Assembly: GCF_927797785.1 (NCBI RefSeq)
Contig: NZ_CAKMLL010000056.1
Location: forward strand, 22,722-86,721
Length of the DNA: 64,000 bases
Reading direction: 5' to 3'
Source of the DNA: Candidatus Nitrotoga sp. BS
GTDB lineage: Bacteria; Pseudomonadota; Gammaproteobacteria; Burkholderiales; Gallionellaceae
Every line of letters starts with the position of its first letter. The first letter of the stretch is position 1. The translations under genes were made by a program, and so were the position numbers. The notes below the pieces were generated by a model, which saw nothing but the letters and a program-made list of their open reading frames with translations, made no database searches and was not told where the DNA came from. Below, in pieces: positions 1 through 9,687 of this stretch.

Positions 1-522
1 GCTATTGGACGAAATGGCCAGAATGTACGCTTGGCTAGTGAGCTGACCGGATGGGAGCTTAATATTATGACTATAGAGGAATCTAGCCAGAAGAATGAGC
101 AGGAGTTTTCTAAAGTGCGTGATTTATTCATTGAAAAGCTCGATGTGGATGCAGAGGTGGCAGATATTCTAGTTCAAGAAGGTTTTAACACATTAGAAGA
201 AGTGGCCTATGTGCCACTGAGCGAAATGTTGGAAATAGAATCACTTGATGAGGCTACAGTGAATGAATTGCGCAGTCGAGCACGTAATGCCCTGTTAACT
301 GCAGCAATTGTAAATGAAGAGCAGGTGGAGCATAACATTGAAGATTTAGTTAAGCTCGACGGTATGGACGAGCATACTGCACGTGTTCTGGCAAGCAAAG
401 GAATCTGCACACAAGAGCAAGTTGCCGATTTGGCCGTGGACGAGCTGGTTGAGCAGGCGGGAATGGATGAAGAGCGCGCAAATCGATTAATTATGGCTGC
501 ACGCGCTCCTTGGTTTGCTTAA
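1..522 (+). CDS. nusA: Transcription termination/antitermination factor NusA, C-terminal part
   Basis: This is the 3' end of nusA; the gene enters the window already open, and the first codons read [20 protein letters not shown], the end of the second KH RNA-binding domain. It is followed by two acidic helix-hairpin-helix repeats of about 70 residues (one with [19 protein letters not shown], one with [20 protein letters not shown]). These are the C-terminal AR1/AR2 repeats that contact the alpha-CTD of RNA polymerase and antitermination partners. NusA binds RNA polymerase and controls pausing, termination and antitermination. A TTG at 31 could be mistaken for a start, but the reading frame is open to base 1 with KH-domain sequence, so the gene is simply cut by the window edge. 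It precedes infB in the usual nusA-infB-rbfA-truB order, here with a larger than usual 251-bp gap. Confidence 0.96.
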   Translation, partial: AIGRNGQNVRLASELTGWELNIMTIEESSQKNEQEFSKVRDLFIEKLDVDAEVADILVQEGFNTLEEVAYVPLSEMLEIESLDEATVNELRSRARNALLTAAIVNEEQVEHNIEDLVKLDGMDEHTARVLASKGICTQEQVADLAVDELVEQAGMDEERANRLIMAARAPWFA

Positions 523-578
523 TGGGGTTGGCTAAATTTAGTTATATTGACCAGCGTTACCATAAAAAATTGCATGAT

Positions 579-608
579 TTATATATCCAAGTTTTATTGG
601 ATATATAA
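579..608. repeat. Perfect 12-bp AT-rich hairpin between nusA and infB
   Basis: TTATATATCCAA (579-590) and its exact reverse complement (597-608) are separated by 6 bases. No T-run follows, so it is not a classic intrinsic terminator. It sits in the 251-bp gap before infB, where nothing else codes convincingly, and could be an mRNA processing or pausing site. Confidence 0.5.
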
Positions 609-773
609 GCTTCGTATTGGGTCAATGTGGTCATTTATGCATATCCTATAGAACAAAATATTGCCTGGCCAGACTTAACATGAGCGAATTTAATTTATAT
701 ACTATTTTGGCAAATGGTTTTTGTTGCGTATTGAGTGCTATAAGTCTCAAATTATTGGGGTTAAGGGGTTGTA

Positions 774-3404
774 ATGGGAAAAATGAATGTAGCGCAGTTT
801 GCGGGTGAGCTTGGCTTGCCAGTTGAATTGCTGCTAGAACAGCTACAGGCTGCCGGGGTTGCCAGACAGCAGGAATCAGACAGCATATCGGAACAGGATA
901 AGGCGCAGCTACTGGAGCATTTGCATAGTACGCATGGCAGTGGCAGTGCCAATAATAAAAAAATTACATTGACTCGCCGTGAAACCTCAGAGATCAAAAA
1001 ATCGGACAGTACGGGCAGGGCTCGTACCATTCAGGTTGAAGTGCGCAAGAAGCGCGTAGTTGCTCCAGTCACAGCTGTCCATATAAAACAATCAGTTGCT
1101 GATGTAGTAAAGGTTGTCCCCCCAGCGCAAGCAATATCAAAGACTTCAAGGGCGGACATATTGGGCGAGCAAGAAATTGCTCTGCGTAATGAAGAGGCGC
1201 GTAATCAGGCAGAATTAGCCTCACGCCAGGCCGCTGAAATCCAAGCCAAGAAAGAACACGCCAAACGCAAAGGGACGCTAGTTGTCGAGCCTGTGGTGCT
1301 CCCCATTCAAGAGCCAGAAACCAAGGTGGTTTCAATTCCAGAAGTAGAGGCGGCCTCTGTTGTAAAGCCTGATTTGGCCGAAGGTACATTACATAAGCCT
1401 ATGCCCAAGCCTGGTGACAAGGTTGCTCGGCCTGCGGCCAAAAAGGGTGTTAAAGCCGCAATCCCAGACAAAGGCAGTCCATGGACTGAGGCTGGTCACA
1501 AGAAGCGCACCCCCGCAGTCGTAGAAGCGCGACCTGGCGGCTGGACGGCTGGCCGTGCAAAAGTTAGCCCGCGTCATCACACTAAACATGTCAAACAAGA
1601 AGAAACCGCCCAGCATGCTTTTTCCTTGCCGACAGAGCCAGTTGTGCATGAGGTAATGGTGCCAGAAACGATAAGTGTCGCAGAATTGGCGCAGAAAATG
1701 TCAATCAAAGCCATCGAAATTATTAAGGCACTAATGAAATTGGGTTCCATGGTGACCATTAATCAGGTGCTGGATCAGGAAACTGCGATGATTGTAGTGG
1801 AAGAGTTGGGACATATAGCCAAACCAGCCAAAGCGGATGATCCTGGCGCTTACCTGGCAGAATCTGAAGAGCAAAAAAATGCACCTCTCGAACCGCGCGC
1901 TCCGGTAGTTACTGTAATGGGTCACGTTGATCATGGTAAGACATCATTGCTAGATTACATTCGTCGAACCCGTGTAGCCAGCGGCGAGTCGGGCGGCATC
2001 ACGCAGCATATCGGTGCTTACCATGTAAATACTCCGCGAGGAATGATTACTTTTCTGGATACGCCGGGCCATGAGGCATTTACGGCAATGAGAGCACGCG
2101 GCTCAAAAGTGACCGACATAGTGATATTAGTGGTGGCAGCTGACGATGGGGTAATGCCTCAGACCAAAGAGGCAATCAACCATGCAAAAGCAGCCAACGT
2201 ACCTATCGTGGTAGCAGTGACTAAGATTGATAAAGCCGATGCTAATTCCGAACGTGTAAAACAAGAATTGGTTGCAGAGGGCGTGGTGCCAGAAGACTGG
2301 GGTGGTGATACCATGTTTGTTGAAGTATCTGCAAAGAGCGGACTGGGTGTAGACTCCTTGTTGGAAAGTGTGTCATTGCAAGCTGAATTGCTGCAACTCA
2401 CCGCACCAAAGCTAAGCTTGGCCAAGGGTATTGTGATTGAAGCTAGGTTGGATAAAGGTAAAGGGCCGGTAGCGACTATACTGGTGCAGTCAGGTACTTT
2501 GAAGCGAGGTGACGCAGTGCTGGTCGGCGCTGTATCCGGACGTGTTCGCGCCATGCTGGATGAGAATGGCAAGGCAATAAATGAGGCCGGGCCATCGATC
2601 CCAGTGGAGATTCAGGGATTATCCGAAGTGCCTATAGCGGGAGAAAGTGTGCTGGTACTTTCAGATGAGAAGAAGGCACGTGAAATTGCTTTGTTCCGTC
2701 AAGGCAAGTTCCGTGCTGTGAAACTAGCCAAGCAGCAGGCCGCTACGCTGGAAAATATGTTCGAACAGATGGCTGAGGGCGAAGTGCGTATGCTGCCATT
2801 AATTATCAAGACTGATGTGCAGGGATCTTGTGAAGCGATTGCACATGCCTTACAAAAACTATCCACCGATGAGGTGAAAGTTAATCTGATTCACAGTGCT
2901 GTTGGTGCGATCAGTGAATCTGACATTAACCTAGCACTGGCTTCTAAGGCCATCGTGATTGGTTTTAATACTCGCGCCGATGTTGCTGCGCGCAAGCTGG
3001 CGGAATCTGCTGGCGTAGATGTGCGTTACTACAATGTCATTTACGAAATGGTAGATGTTATTAAAGCGGCTTTGTCAGGTATGCGGGCTCCAGAAAAAAA
3101 GGAAGTAATCCTCGGTATGGTGGAAGTACGCCAAGTATTCGTCATCTCAAAGATCGGCACCGTGGTCGGTTGCTACGTGACCAATGGCATAATCAAGCGT
3201 AATGCGCAGGTGCGAGTGTTGCGTGGCAACGTGGTTATTCATGCTGGCGAACTGGATTCGTTGAAACGCTTCAAGGATGACGTCAAGGAGGTGCGATCAA
3301 ATTTTGAGTGCGGTTTGTCGTTGCGTAATTTTAATGACCTTGAAGTGGGCGATCAGGTTGAAGCATTTGAAATAATTGAAGTGGCACGTCCTCTAAATGC
3401 CTAA
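774..3404 (+). CDS. infB: Translation initiation factor IF-2
   Basis: IF-2 is the GTPase that brings fMet-tRNA to the 30S subunit and promotes subunit joining. At 876 residues it has the usual proteobacterial size. The N-terminus ([20 protein letters not shown]) is the IF2-N domain, followed by a long charged Ala/Lys/Glu-rich linker and a second IF2-N-like segment near residue 300. The G domain shows G1 [10 protein letters not shown]3 DTPGHEAF, G4 TKID and G5 SAK. The C-terminal domains contain the IF-2 signature region with an intact fMet-tRNA-binding C2 fold. The start at 774 places three residues before MNVAQFAG, like other betaproteobacterial IF-2s. The stop overlaps rbfA by 8 bases, indicating translational coupling. 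Confidence 0.97.
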   Translation: MGKMNVAQFAGELGLPVELLLEQLQAAGVARQQESDSISEQDKAQLLEHLHSTHGSGSANNKKITLTRRETSEIKKSDSTGRARTIQVEVRKKRVVAPVTAVHIKQSVADVVKVVPPAQAISKTSRADILGEQEIALRNEEARNQAELASRQAAEIQAKKEHAKRKGTLVVEPVVLPIQEPETKVVSIPEVEAASVVKPDLAEGTLHKPMPKPGDKVARPAAKKGVKAAIPDKGSPWTEAGHKKRTPAVVEARPGGWTAGRAKVSPRHHTKHVKQEETAQHAFSLPTEPVVHEVMVPETISVAELAQKMSIKAIEIIKALMKLGSMVTINQVLDQETAMIVVEELGHIAKPAKADDPGAYLAESEEQKNAPLEPRAPVVTVMGHVDHGKTSLLDYIRRTRVASGESGGITQHIGAYHVNTPRGMITFLDTPGHEAFTAMRARGSKVTDIVILVVAADDGVMPQTKEAINHAKAANVPIVVAVTKIDKADANSERVKQELVAEGVVPEDWGGDTMFVEVSAKSGLGVDSLLESVSLQAELLQLTAPKLSLAKGIVIEARLDKGKGPVATILVQSGTLKRGDAVLVGAVSGRVRAMLDENGKAINEAGPSIPVEIQGLSEVPIAGESVLVLSDEKKAREIALFRQGKFRAVKLAKQQAATLENMFEQMAEGEVRMLPLIIKTDVQGSCEAIAHALQKLSTDEVKVNLIHSAVGAISESDINLALASKAIVIGFNTRADVAARKLAESAGVDVRYYNVIYEMVDVIKAALSGMRAPEKKEVILGMVEVRQVFVISKIGTVVGCYVTNGIIKRNAQVRVLRGNVVIHAGELDSLKRFKDDVKEVRSNFECGLSLRNFNDLEVGDQVEAFEIIEVARPLNA

Positions 3405-3855
3405 AGGCTACACTAGAACAGACAGAATTGCTGGACAGATTCAGCGCGAAGTGGCTCAGTTGTTGCGCCTGGGTGTGAGAGATCCTCGAGTGCGTATGAT
3501 CACCCTAACAGGAGTTGAGGTGACCAAGGACTATTCTCACGCCAAGTTGTTTTACACTGCCCTGGACGGAGGAAACGCTGCAGTGCAGCAAGGTTTGGAA
3601 CGTGCTAGTGGTTATCTACGTAGTCAACTCGCACATGCGATGAAACTGCGCATCATGCCGCAACTGCATTTTATTTACGATCCGTCGATTGAACGTGGCG
3701 CGCATTTGTCGCAATTAATTGATCAAGCTGTTGCCAGCGACAAAACATCTCACAGCCCTTCCATAGCTCCTTTGGATTTCTTGTCAAAAGAGGGAGCAGA
3801 TGACCACTCACTTCCTGCTGATAATGTGGTAAAGAAGGATGCTTCGAGAAGCTAA
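3397..3855 (+). CDS. rbfA: Ribosome-binding factor A
   Basis: RbfA is a small KH-fold protein that binds the 30S subunit and assists late 16S rRNA maturation, especially in the cold. The 152-residue product opens with the family pattern [18 protein letters not shown], followed by [20 protein letters not shown] and the conserved AKLFYT strand; helix residues [19 protein letters not shown] complete the KH core. The last 30 residues are acidic and variable, as is common. The start codon lies within the infB end (8-base overlap), and truB follows directly. Confidence 0.95.
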   Translation: MPKGYTRTDRIAGQIQREVAQLLRLGVRDPRVRMITLTGVEVTKDYSHAKLFYTALDGGNAAVQQGLERASGYLRSQLAHAMKLRIMPQLHFIYDPSIERGAHLSQLIDQAVASDKTSHSPSIAPLDFLSKEGADDHSLPADNVVKKDASRS

Positions 3856-3856
3856 T

Positions 3857-4771
3857 ATGAACCGTATAAAGCGTCCGTTAGATGGTGTTCTGTTATTCGA
3901 CAAACCTCTAGGACTTAGTTCCAATCTCGCTTTGCAAAAGGTGCGCCGCCTGTTTCAAGCAGAGAAGGCGGGTCATACCGGTACGCTGGACCCTCTGGCG
4001 ACTGGATTGCTACCTGTTTGTTTTGGTGAGGCAACTAAGTTCACCAGTTCGCTGCTGGAGGCTGATAAAACATATTGCGCATTGATTCGGCTTGGGCAAA
4101 CGACTGCCACGGGAGATGCCGAGGGCGAAATCACCAGTACCTGTGCTGTAGAGCTGGATGAAGCAGAGGTACGTTCGGTATTAAGTAAATTTATCGGTGT
4201 AATTCAGCAGATACCGCCTATGCATAGCGCTATCAAACATCAAGGGAAGCCACTATATGAGTACATTCGTAAGGGTGAAACTGTAATACGTGCAAGCCGT
4301 AGTGTGATCATACACGAACTGGTGCTGGAGCGTTTCGCTGGTAACGAGATGGAGATTACAGTGCGTTGCAGCAAGGGTACTTACGTGCGTACGCTAGCCG
4401 AGGATATTGGATCGACTTTGGGGTGTGGTGCACACCTGCAAGGATTACGCCGCACAGCTATTGGCCGATTTTGTCTTGAAGGTGCGCATAACTTGGCTCA
4501 GGTGGAGTCGGTAACTATGCTAGAACGAGAGGCATACATTTTGCCGTTAGATAGCTTGCTGCGAGAGCTACCTGTGCTTGATTTGGATGCGGCGCAAGTG
4601 ACCCGCATTGCTCAGGGACAGCGGTTCGTCATTGATACAGCGATGCTGGACGGCAAAGTTCGATTATATGGAGCAGGGCGTTTCATCGGAGTGGCCGATC
4701 TGCTGGAACAACGGCTGACCCCTGTAAGATTATTGTCCAGTGTGGCGAAAAGTGCTGCTTACGTAGTATAA
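3857..4771 (+). CDS. truB: tRNA pseudouridine(55) synthase TruB
   Basis: TruB makes pseudouridine 55 in the T-loop of tRNAs. The catalytic motif GHTGTLDPLATGLLP with its nucleophilic Asp is intact. Other family blocks are KTYCALIRLGQTTATGDAEG, IQQIPPMHSAIKHQGKPLYE and the KGTYVRTLAEDIG motif; the C-terminal PUA-like region is present, and total length is normal (304 residues). I chose the ATG at 3857 (MNRIKRPLDGVLLFDKP) because this matches the usual N-terminus and has GAGAAG a few bases upstream; an in-frame ATG at 3839 would add six residues and overlap rbfA. It is the last gene of the nusA-infB group. Confidence 0.95.
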   Translation: MNRIKRPLDGVLLFDKPLGLSSNLALQKVRRLFQAEKAGHTGTLDPLATGLLPVCFGEATKFTSSLLEADKTYCALIRLGQTTATGDAEGEITSTCAVELDEAEVRSVLSKFIGVIQQIPPMHSAIKHQGKPLYEYIRKGETVIRASRSVIIHELVLERFAGNEMEITVRCSKGTYVRTLAEDIGSTLGCGAHLQGLRRTAIGRFCLEGAHNLAQVESVTMLEREAYILPLDSLLRELPVLDLDAAQVTRIAQGQRFVIDTAMLDGKVRLYGAGRFIGVADLLEQRLTPVRLLSSVAKSAAYVV

Positions 4772-5024
4772 GTTTCTGTTCTATTTTTAAAGTGCTTCTG
4801 ATATGAAGTGCTAAAGAAAATTAATCTGAGCGGGGAGCTTGCGAAGCTACATTGATGAATTTTATGCTTTAAAGTTAGGATTGTAAAAGTGGGGTACTTA
4901 ATGTGTTAGTGGGATACTTAATGAGCAAATGATGCCTACACTAGTTTAATGCCAGATAGATCGAAACTTTGCATATTAACTGTTTCAAAAATAGGCAAAG
5001 ATTCGCATTAATTTATGAAGCTGT

Positions 5025-5063
5025 CGGACTAGTTAACGTAATATTGGATTACGTTCTTGTCCG
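5025..5063 (+). promoter_or_regulatory. Nested stem in rpsO leader
   Basis: CGGAC (5025-5029) pairs with GTCCG (5059-5063), and inside it AACGTAAT (5035-5042) pairs with ATTACGTT (5048-5055), separated by unpaired 5- and 3-base bulges and a 5-base loop. With the next hairpin at 5081-5105 this makes a folded region directly before the S15 gene. S15 represses its own translation through leader RNA folds in many bacteria; whether this is such a leader is inference. Confidence 0.45.
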
Positions 5064-5080
5064 AATAGACTTGAGCAACC

Positions 5081-5113
5081 GCCGCATTCGAGAGTAAAAT
5101 GCGGCACTTTTTA
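5081..5113 (+). terminator. Terminator-like hairpin just before rpsO
   Basis: GCCGCATT (5081-5088) and AATGCGGC (5098-5105) form a perfect 8-bp stem with a 9-base loop, followed by ACTTTTTATTT. It ends about 15 bases before the rpsO Shine-Dalgarno. It may end transcripts from truB or act as an attenuator or S15 leader element. Confidence 0.6.
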
Positions 5114-5133
5114 TTTAGTGGAGTGTGAATAAT

Positions 5134-5403
5134 ATGTCTATTACGGCAGCGCAAAAAGCGCAAATTGTGACTGATTACCAACGCATCAAAGGTGATACTG
5201 GATCACCAGAAGTACAAGTTGCATTGATGACTGCTCGTATTAATTACTTGACTGGTCATTTTAAGGAGCACATAAAGGATCACCATTCTCGTCGCGGTTT
5301 ACTGCGATTGGTGAGTCGTCGCCGCAAGCTCTTGGATTACCTTAAGGGCAAAAATGAGGGCAGCTACCGAGCATTGATTCAGCGTTTGGAGTTGCGCAAG
5401 TAA
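5134..5403 (+). CDS. rpsO: 30S ribosomal protein S15
   Basis: S15 is an early-binding 30S protein that contacts the 16S rRNA three-way junction at helices 20-22. The 89-residue product is full length, with [20 protein letters not shown], the [16 protein letters not shown] loop and the basic end [15 protein letters not shown]. The ATG at 5134 gives the standard start [12 protein letters not shown] and has GGAG at 5120-5123; a GTG at 5125 in frame would add MNN and is less likely. It is followed by a terminator-like stem and then pnp, the classic rpsO-pnp pair. Confidence 0.97.
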   Translation: MSITAAQKAQIVTDYQRIKGDTGSPEVQVALMTARINYLTGHFKEHIKDHHSRRGLLRLVSRRRKLLDYLKGKNEGSYRALIQRLELRK

Positions 5404-5414
5404 TAATACCGAGT

Positions 5415-5447
5415 GGGTCGCAGATGCGGCCCGTGTTGTTTTTGTTG
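5415..5447 (+). terminator. rpsO terminator/attenuator
   Basis: GGGTCGCA and TGCGGCCC (5415-5432) form a GC-rich hairpin with one G-U pair, followed by the T-rich GTGTTGTTTTTGTTG. A second small hairpin GGCGC-aata-GCGCC (5477-5490) lies nearer pnp. In E. coli a hairpin in this gap is cut by RNase III for pnp autoregulation; a similar role here is inferred. Confidence 0.65.
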
Positions 5448-5514
5448 AATTTATCCCGATTATAGCTTTACCCCATGGCGCAATAGCGCCACGTCATGCA
5501 CAGAGAGGCGCACT

Positions 5515-7626
5515 TTGAGTCACTACAAGAAAACATTAGCGTATGGCAATCATCAACTCACCTTGGAAACTGGGGAAATCGCACGTCAGGCAAGCGGAGC
5601 AGTCGTGGTCAGCCTGGACGATACGGTTGTTCTGGTAACCGTGGTAGGCAGGAAAGATGCCAAACCGGAACAGGATTTCTTCCCATTGACTGTGGATTAT
5701 CAGGAACGTACCTATGCTGCAGGCAAGATTCCAGGCGGTTTCTTCCGACGTGAAGGGCGTCCTAGCGAAAAGGAAGTCTTGACATCTCGTTTGATCGATC
5801 GCCCGTTACGCCCGCTGTTCCCGGAAGGTTTTTATAATGAAGTGCAAATCGTTGCTACGGTGATGTCTTCCGATGACCAGATTGACTCTGATATTCCTGC
5901 CTTGATTGGTGCCTCTGCTGCCTTGGCGCTGTCCGGTATTCCGTTTGATGGCCCTATAGGTGCGGCGCGCGTTGGTTACCTAAATGGTGAATATGCACTT
6001 AACCCGACCGCAGAGGAACTTACTCTCTCCAAGATGAATCTGGTAGTCGCTGGTACGGAACAGGCGGTTTTGATGGTGGAATCAGAAGCACAAGAATTGT
6101 CTGAAGAAGTGATGCTAGGCGCGGTAATGTTTGGCCACCAGCAGATGCAGGCAGTGATTCAGGCAATAATCGAAATGGCGGATGTAGTCGGTGCACCAGA
6201 TTGGGATTGGAATGCGCCTGTGCATGATATTCCGTTGAGCTCTAAAATTGCCGAACTGGCCGAAAGTGATTTGCAGCAAGCTTATGCTATTCGCGAAAAA
6301 CAGTCACGCACCAATCAAGTGGACGCGATTCGCGCACGAGTTCTGGACACCATGTCCGCATCTGAAAATGGTTCGGTGCCGAAAAATCATCTTAATGATT
6401 TGTTTCAAGCACTGGAATCTAAGATTGTACGCGGCCAGATACTAAGCGGTGAACCTCGGATCGACGGGCGTGACACACGTACCGTGCGTCCGATTGCAAT
6501 ACGCACTGGCGTATTACCTCGCACGCATGGTTCAGCGCTGTTTACCCGTGGCGAAACTCAGGCACTGGTAGTGGCCACTTTAGGCACTGCGCGCGATGCG
6601 CAGAAAATTGATGCTTTGCAAGGTGAATATTTGGATCGCTTCATGCTTCACTACAATTTCCCTCCATATTCTACCGGTGAAACAGGTCGCGTTGGTACAC
6701 CAAAGCGACGTGAAATTGGACATGGTCGTTTAGCCAAGCGTGCCCTGGTTGCATCGTTGCCGAGTGAGGAAGAGTTCGGTTATTCCATACGCGTGGTTTC
6801 TGAAATCACCGAGTCGAATGGATCTAGCTCAATGGCATCAGTATGTGGTGGTTGTTTGGCGATGATGGATGCCGGTGTACCTGTTAAGACTCATGTGGCA
6901 GGTATTGCCATGGGTTTGATTAAAGAGGGCAATCGCTTTGCTGTACTGACCGACATTCTTGGCGACGAAGATCATCTGGGTGACATGGATTTTAAGGTTG
7001 CAGGGTCAGAGCAGGGAATTACTGCACTACAAATGGACATCAAGATCAATGGGATAACGAGTGAAATTATGCAAGTAGCCTTGAGTCAAGCACGAGAAGG
7101 GCGCATGCATATTTTGGGTATTATGAAGCAGGCCATGCCTACAGTACGTGAAGAAGTGTCGGCTCATGCGCCACGCATGATTAAACTTAAGATCAACCCT
7201 GAGAAAATCCGTGATGTGATTGGCAAGGGCGGCGCTGTGATACGCGCGTTAACTGAGGAAACTGGTACTACTATCGATATTGACGATGAAGGTAATGTAA
7301 CCATCGCCAGTATTAGTGGTGAAGGGGGAATGTTAGCAAAAAAACGTATTGAAGATATTGTAGCGGAAGTTGAGGTAGGAAAAATTTATGAAGGCTCGGT
7401 CGTAAAGCTGTTGGATTTTGGCGCGATCGTAAATATCATGCCTGGAAAAGATGGTTTGCTTCACATCTCGCAAATTTCAAACGAGCGCGTTAATATTGTA
7501 TCGGATATTCTGAAAGAAGGTCAGATTGTAAAAGTCAAGGTGCTTGAAGCAGATGAGAAAGGTCGCTTACGCTTAAGCATGAAGGCTCTTATTGTGTCAG
7601 AGCCTGAAGCGCCTGTTGCAGAGTAA
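5515..7626 (+). CDS. pnp: Polyribonucleotide nucleotidyltransferase (PNPase)
   Basis: PNPase degrades RNA 3'-to-5' using phosphate and can add tails in reverse; it is a trimer and part of the degradosome. The 703-residue protein has the full layout: first RNase PH domain (with [18 protein letters not shown]), the helical linker, second RNase PH domain ([33 protein letters not shown], and the catalytic [15 protein letters not shown]), the KH domain ([15 protein letters not shown]) and the S1 domain ([20 protein letters not shown]). The start is a TTG at 5515 preceded by GAGAGG, giving [15 protein letters not shown]; no ATG fits the family N-terminus. A rare start codon is in keeping with a tightly controlled gene. 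Confidence 0.97.
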   Translation: MSHYKKTLAYGNHQLTLETGEIARQASGAVVVSLDDTVVLVTVVGRKDAKPEQDFFPLTVDYQERTYAAGKIPGGFFRREGRPSEKEVLTSRLIDRPLRPLFPEGFYNEVQIVATVMSSDDQIDSDIPALIGASAALALSGIPFDGPIGAARVGYLNGEYALNPTAEELTLSKMNLVVAGTEQAVLMVESEAQELSEEVMLGAVMFGHQQMQAVIQAIIEMADVVGAPDWDWNAPVHDIPLSSKIAELAESDLQQAYAIREKQSRTNQVDAIRARVLDTMSASENGSVPKNHLNDLFQALESKIVRGQILSGEPRIDGRDTRTVRPIAIRTGVLPRTHGSALFTRGETQALVVATLGTARDAQKIDALQGEYLDRFMLHYNFPPYSTGETGRVGTPKRREIGHGRLAKRALVASLPSEEEFGYSIRVVSEITESNGSSSMASVCGGCLAMMDAGVPVKTHVAGIAMGLIKEGNRFAVLTDILGDEDHLGDMDFKVAGSEQGITALQMDIKINGITSEIMQVALSQAREGRMHILGIMKQAMPTVREEVSAHAPRMIKLKINPEKIRDVIGKGGAVIRALTEETGTTIDIDDEGNVTIASISGEGGMLAKKRIEDIVAEVEVGKIYEGSVVKLLDFGAIVNIMPGKDGLLHISQISNERVNIVSDILKEGQIVKVKVLEADEKGRLRLSMKALIVSEPEAPVAE

Positions 7627-7647
7627 AGGTTGAAAATTTGGTGTAAT

Positions 7648-7676
7648 AAAAAAGCCCCTTGGTATGGGGCTTTTTT
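7648..7676. terminator. pnp rho-independent terminator (bidirectional shape)
   Basis: A-run plus GCCCC (7654-7658), 7-base loop, GGGGC (7666-7670) and six T. The A-run/T-run symmetry lets it work from either strand. Confidence 0.92.
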
Positions 7677-7720
7677 ATTTATAAAATAAAAATGCATTGT
7701 AAATGCACTTGGTGAATGGG

Positions 7721-8938
7721 ATGAATAAACCGATTACCTGCGATATTTTTTGCGCCGTGATAGACAATTTTGGCGACATTGGCGTTTGCTGGCGTCTGTC
7801 TAAACAACTGGCGCACGAGCATGGGATGATAGTGCGACTATGGGTGGACGATTTGTTAAGCTTTCGCAGGCTGCAGCCGACAATCTCTTCAGATATGCTA
7901 ATACAGTATTGTTTTGGCGTGGAAATCAGGCATTGGAGTTCAGCATATTTAGAGCTTCCCCTGTCAAATATTGAGCCGGCGCAACTGGTAATTGAGGCGT
8001 TCGCATGTCAATTGCCAGAGCACTACGTGGTAAGGATGGTGGCGCTAGAGCGCAAATCGATCTGGATTAACCTAGAATACCTCAGTGCGGAAGAGTGGGT
8101 AGCTGGCTGTCATTGCCTACCTTCCCCCCATCCTTCTTTACCCCTTAGTAAATATTTCTTTTTCCCAGGGTTTACCCCGCAAACTGGTGGAATACTGCTG
8201 GAGCGAGATATCATTGCACGACGCGATGCATTTCAGAGCGAGCTGCACTCGCAGGCTGCATTTTGGCGGGCACTTGGTGTGCCAATACCTAAGCCAGGCG
8301 AACTGCGCGTGTCGTTATTTTGCTACGAAAACAGCTCACTGCCGGAATTATTTTCTACTTGGGCAAAGTCTAATATCCCAATGCTGTGTTTAGTACCGGA
8401 AGCCGGTGCGTTGTCCCAGGTTGCATCCTTTTTCGGGCGGGAACTTGTTGATGCGGGCGACATATTACAGTACGGTAATTTGGAAATTCGTGTTTTGCCG
8501 TTTATCGAGCAAGAGCGTTATGACGAACTGTTGTGGATCTGCGATATTAACTTTGTGCGAGGAGAAGATTCATGCGTGCGCGCGCAATTGGCAGGAAAGC
8601 CATTTGTTTGGCATATCTACCCGCAACAGGATAATGCGCATGTCAATAAACTAAGCGCTTTCATGGAGTTGTATTGTGCCGGGCTGGAGTCTGAGGTAGC
8701 ACAAGCATTAAATAGGTTGTGGAAAGGATGGAACATTGGAATAAACGAAGGCCAAGCAATCTCGACAAACTCAAAAATCGCTTGGAACGAATATTTGGTT
8801 CATACAGCTTCATTGCAAAGGCATGCGCGCGAATGGTCGCAATATTTATCCGGCAATAGCCTCATTTTGAATTTGCTGAATTTTATTCAAAAAATTGATA
8901 GAATGCGCAGCTTGGAATGTAAATCAGATTTAAGGTAA
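7721..8938 (+). CDS. earP: EF-P arginine rhamnosyltransferase EarP
   Basis: EarP transfers rhamnose from dTDP-rhamnose to Arg32 of elongation factor P, which EF-P needs to rescue ribosomes stalled at polyproline. The sequence begins ITCDIFCAVIDNFGDIGVCW, the hallmark N-terminus with conserved Asp residues, and carries the C-terminal nucleotide-sugar block WICDINFVRGEDSCVRAQLA followed by GKPFVWHIYPQQDNAH. The length of about 405 residues is normal. The ATG at 7721 fits the family; an in-frame ATG at 7703 would add six residues. efp follows after only 6 bases, so writer and substrate are co-transcribed, and efp in this window has Arg32, as expected. Confidence 0.95.
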   Translation: MNKPITCDIFCAVIDNFGDIGVCWRLSKQLAHEHGMIVRLWVDDLLSFRRLQPTISSDMLIQYCFGVEIRHWSSAYLELPLSNIEPAQLVIEAFACQLPEHYVVRMVALERKSIWINLEYLSAEEWVAGCHCLPSPHPSLPLSKYFFFPGFTPQTGGILLERDIIARRDAFQSELHSQAAFWRALGVPIPKPGELRVSLFCYENSSLPELFSTWAKSNIPMLCLVPEAGALSQVASFFGRELVDAGDILQYGNLEIRVLPFIEQERYDELLWICDINFVRGEDSCVRAQLAGKPFVWHIYPQQDNAHVNKLSAFMELYCAGLESEVAQALNRLWKGWNIGINEGQAISTNSKIAWNEYLVHTASLQRHAREWSQYLSGNSLILNLLNFIQKIDRMRSLECKSDLR

Positions 8939-8944
8939 GCAGAC

Positions 8945-9505
8945 ATGAAAATAGCACAAGAACTGCGGGTAGGTAATGTCGTCATGGTCGGCAGTGACCC
9001 CATGGTGGTTTTAAAGGCTGAATATACCCGCTCTGGCCGTAATGGTTCGGTAGTCAAAATGAAATTCAAAAACTTGTTGACAGATGCGCCAAGCGAGACA
9101 ATCTACAGGGCAGACGACAAATTTGAAATAGTTTTGCTTGATCGAAAGGATGCCACTTATTCCTATTTCGCCGATCCTATGTATGTGTTCATGGATGCTG
9201 ATTACAATCAGTATGAAGTAGAAAAAGAAAACTTGGGTGAATCGCTCAACTACCTTGAAGACGGTATGGCCTGTGAGATGGTTTTTTATAACGAAAAAGC
9301 TATTTCGGTTGATCTGCCAAATACTGTAGTACGCGAAATTATCTACACCGAACCGGCAGCGCGTGGCGATACCTCCGGCAAAGTAATGAAGCCTGCCAAA
9401 ATTGGTTCTGGCACAGAGTTACAGGTGGCCGCATTTTGCGAAATTGGTGATCAAATCGAAATTGATACACGCACTGGTGAATTTAAGCGTCGTGTAAATG
9501 CTTGA
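8945..9505 (+). CDS. efp: Elongation factor P (Arg32 type)
   Basis: EF-P binds next to the P-site tRNA and stimulates peptide-bond formation at consecutive prolines. The 186-residue, three-domain product starts [16 protein letters not shown]. The tip of the domain I loop reads YTRSGRNGS, placing an arginine at position 32, the residue rhamnosylated by EarP, rather than the lysine used by EpmA-type systems. The C-terminal signature [14 protein letters not shown] is present. The Shine-Dalgarno AAGG overlaps the end of earP, consistent with coupling to its modifying enzyme. Confidence 0.97.
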   Translation: MKIAQELRVGNVVMVGSDPMVVLKAEYTRSGRNGSVVKMKFKNLLTDAPSETIYRADDKFEIVLLDRKDATYSYFADPMYVFMDADYNQYEVEKENLGESLNYLEDGMACEMVFYNEKAISVDLPNTVVREIIYTEPAARGDTSGKVMKPAKIGSGTELQVAAFCEIGDQIEIDTRTGEFKRRVNA

Positions 9506-9687
9506 TGATCTTAAGAGAAACTCAAGTCACTGCTAAAAGTCTGTCAATATCTCTGGCCTAATGAACTGCCGTTGCGATCAAGAAGGTTAAGCAGTGTCGC
9601 ATGTTCCCTTAAGACCCAAGAAATGTGTTTGAGAAAGTAGCAGGACAAAAAATATATGGGTTATAAAAATCATATATGGTTCTTACA

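Noticed and set aside
617..808. 63-codon frame between nusA and infB
   Set aside because: Overlaps the infB start, has no ribosome site and no family features.
4885..4925. Near-repeat GTGGGGTACTTAATG / GTGGGATACTTAATG in the truB-rpsO gap
   Set aside because: Two short copies only, with no link to a gene; not enough to call a regulatory array.
5021..5030. CTGTCGGACT before rpsO as a repeat-family end
   Set aside because: Only 10 bases match the CTAGCAGCCTGTCGGA family, and they are part of a local stem; chance is enough to explain it.
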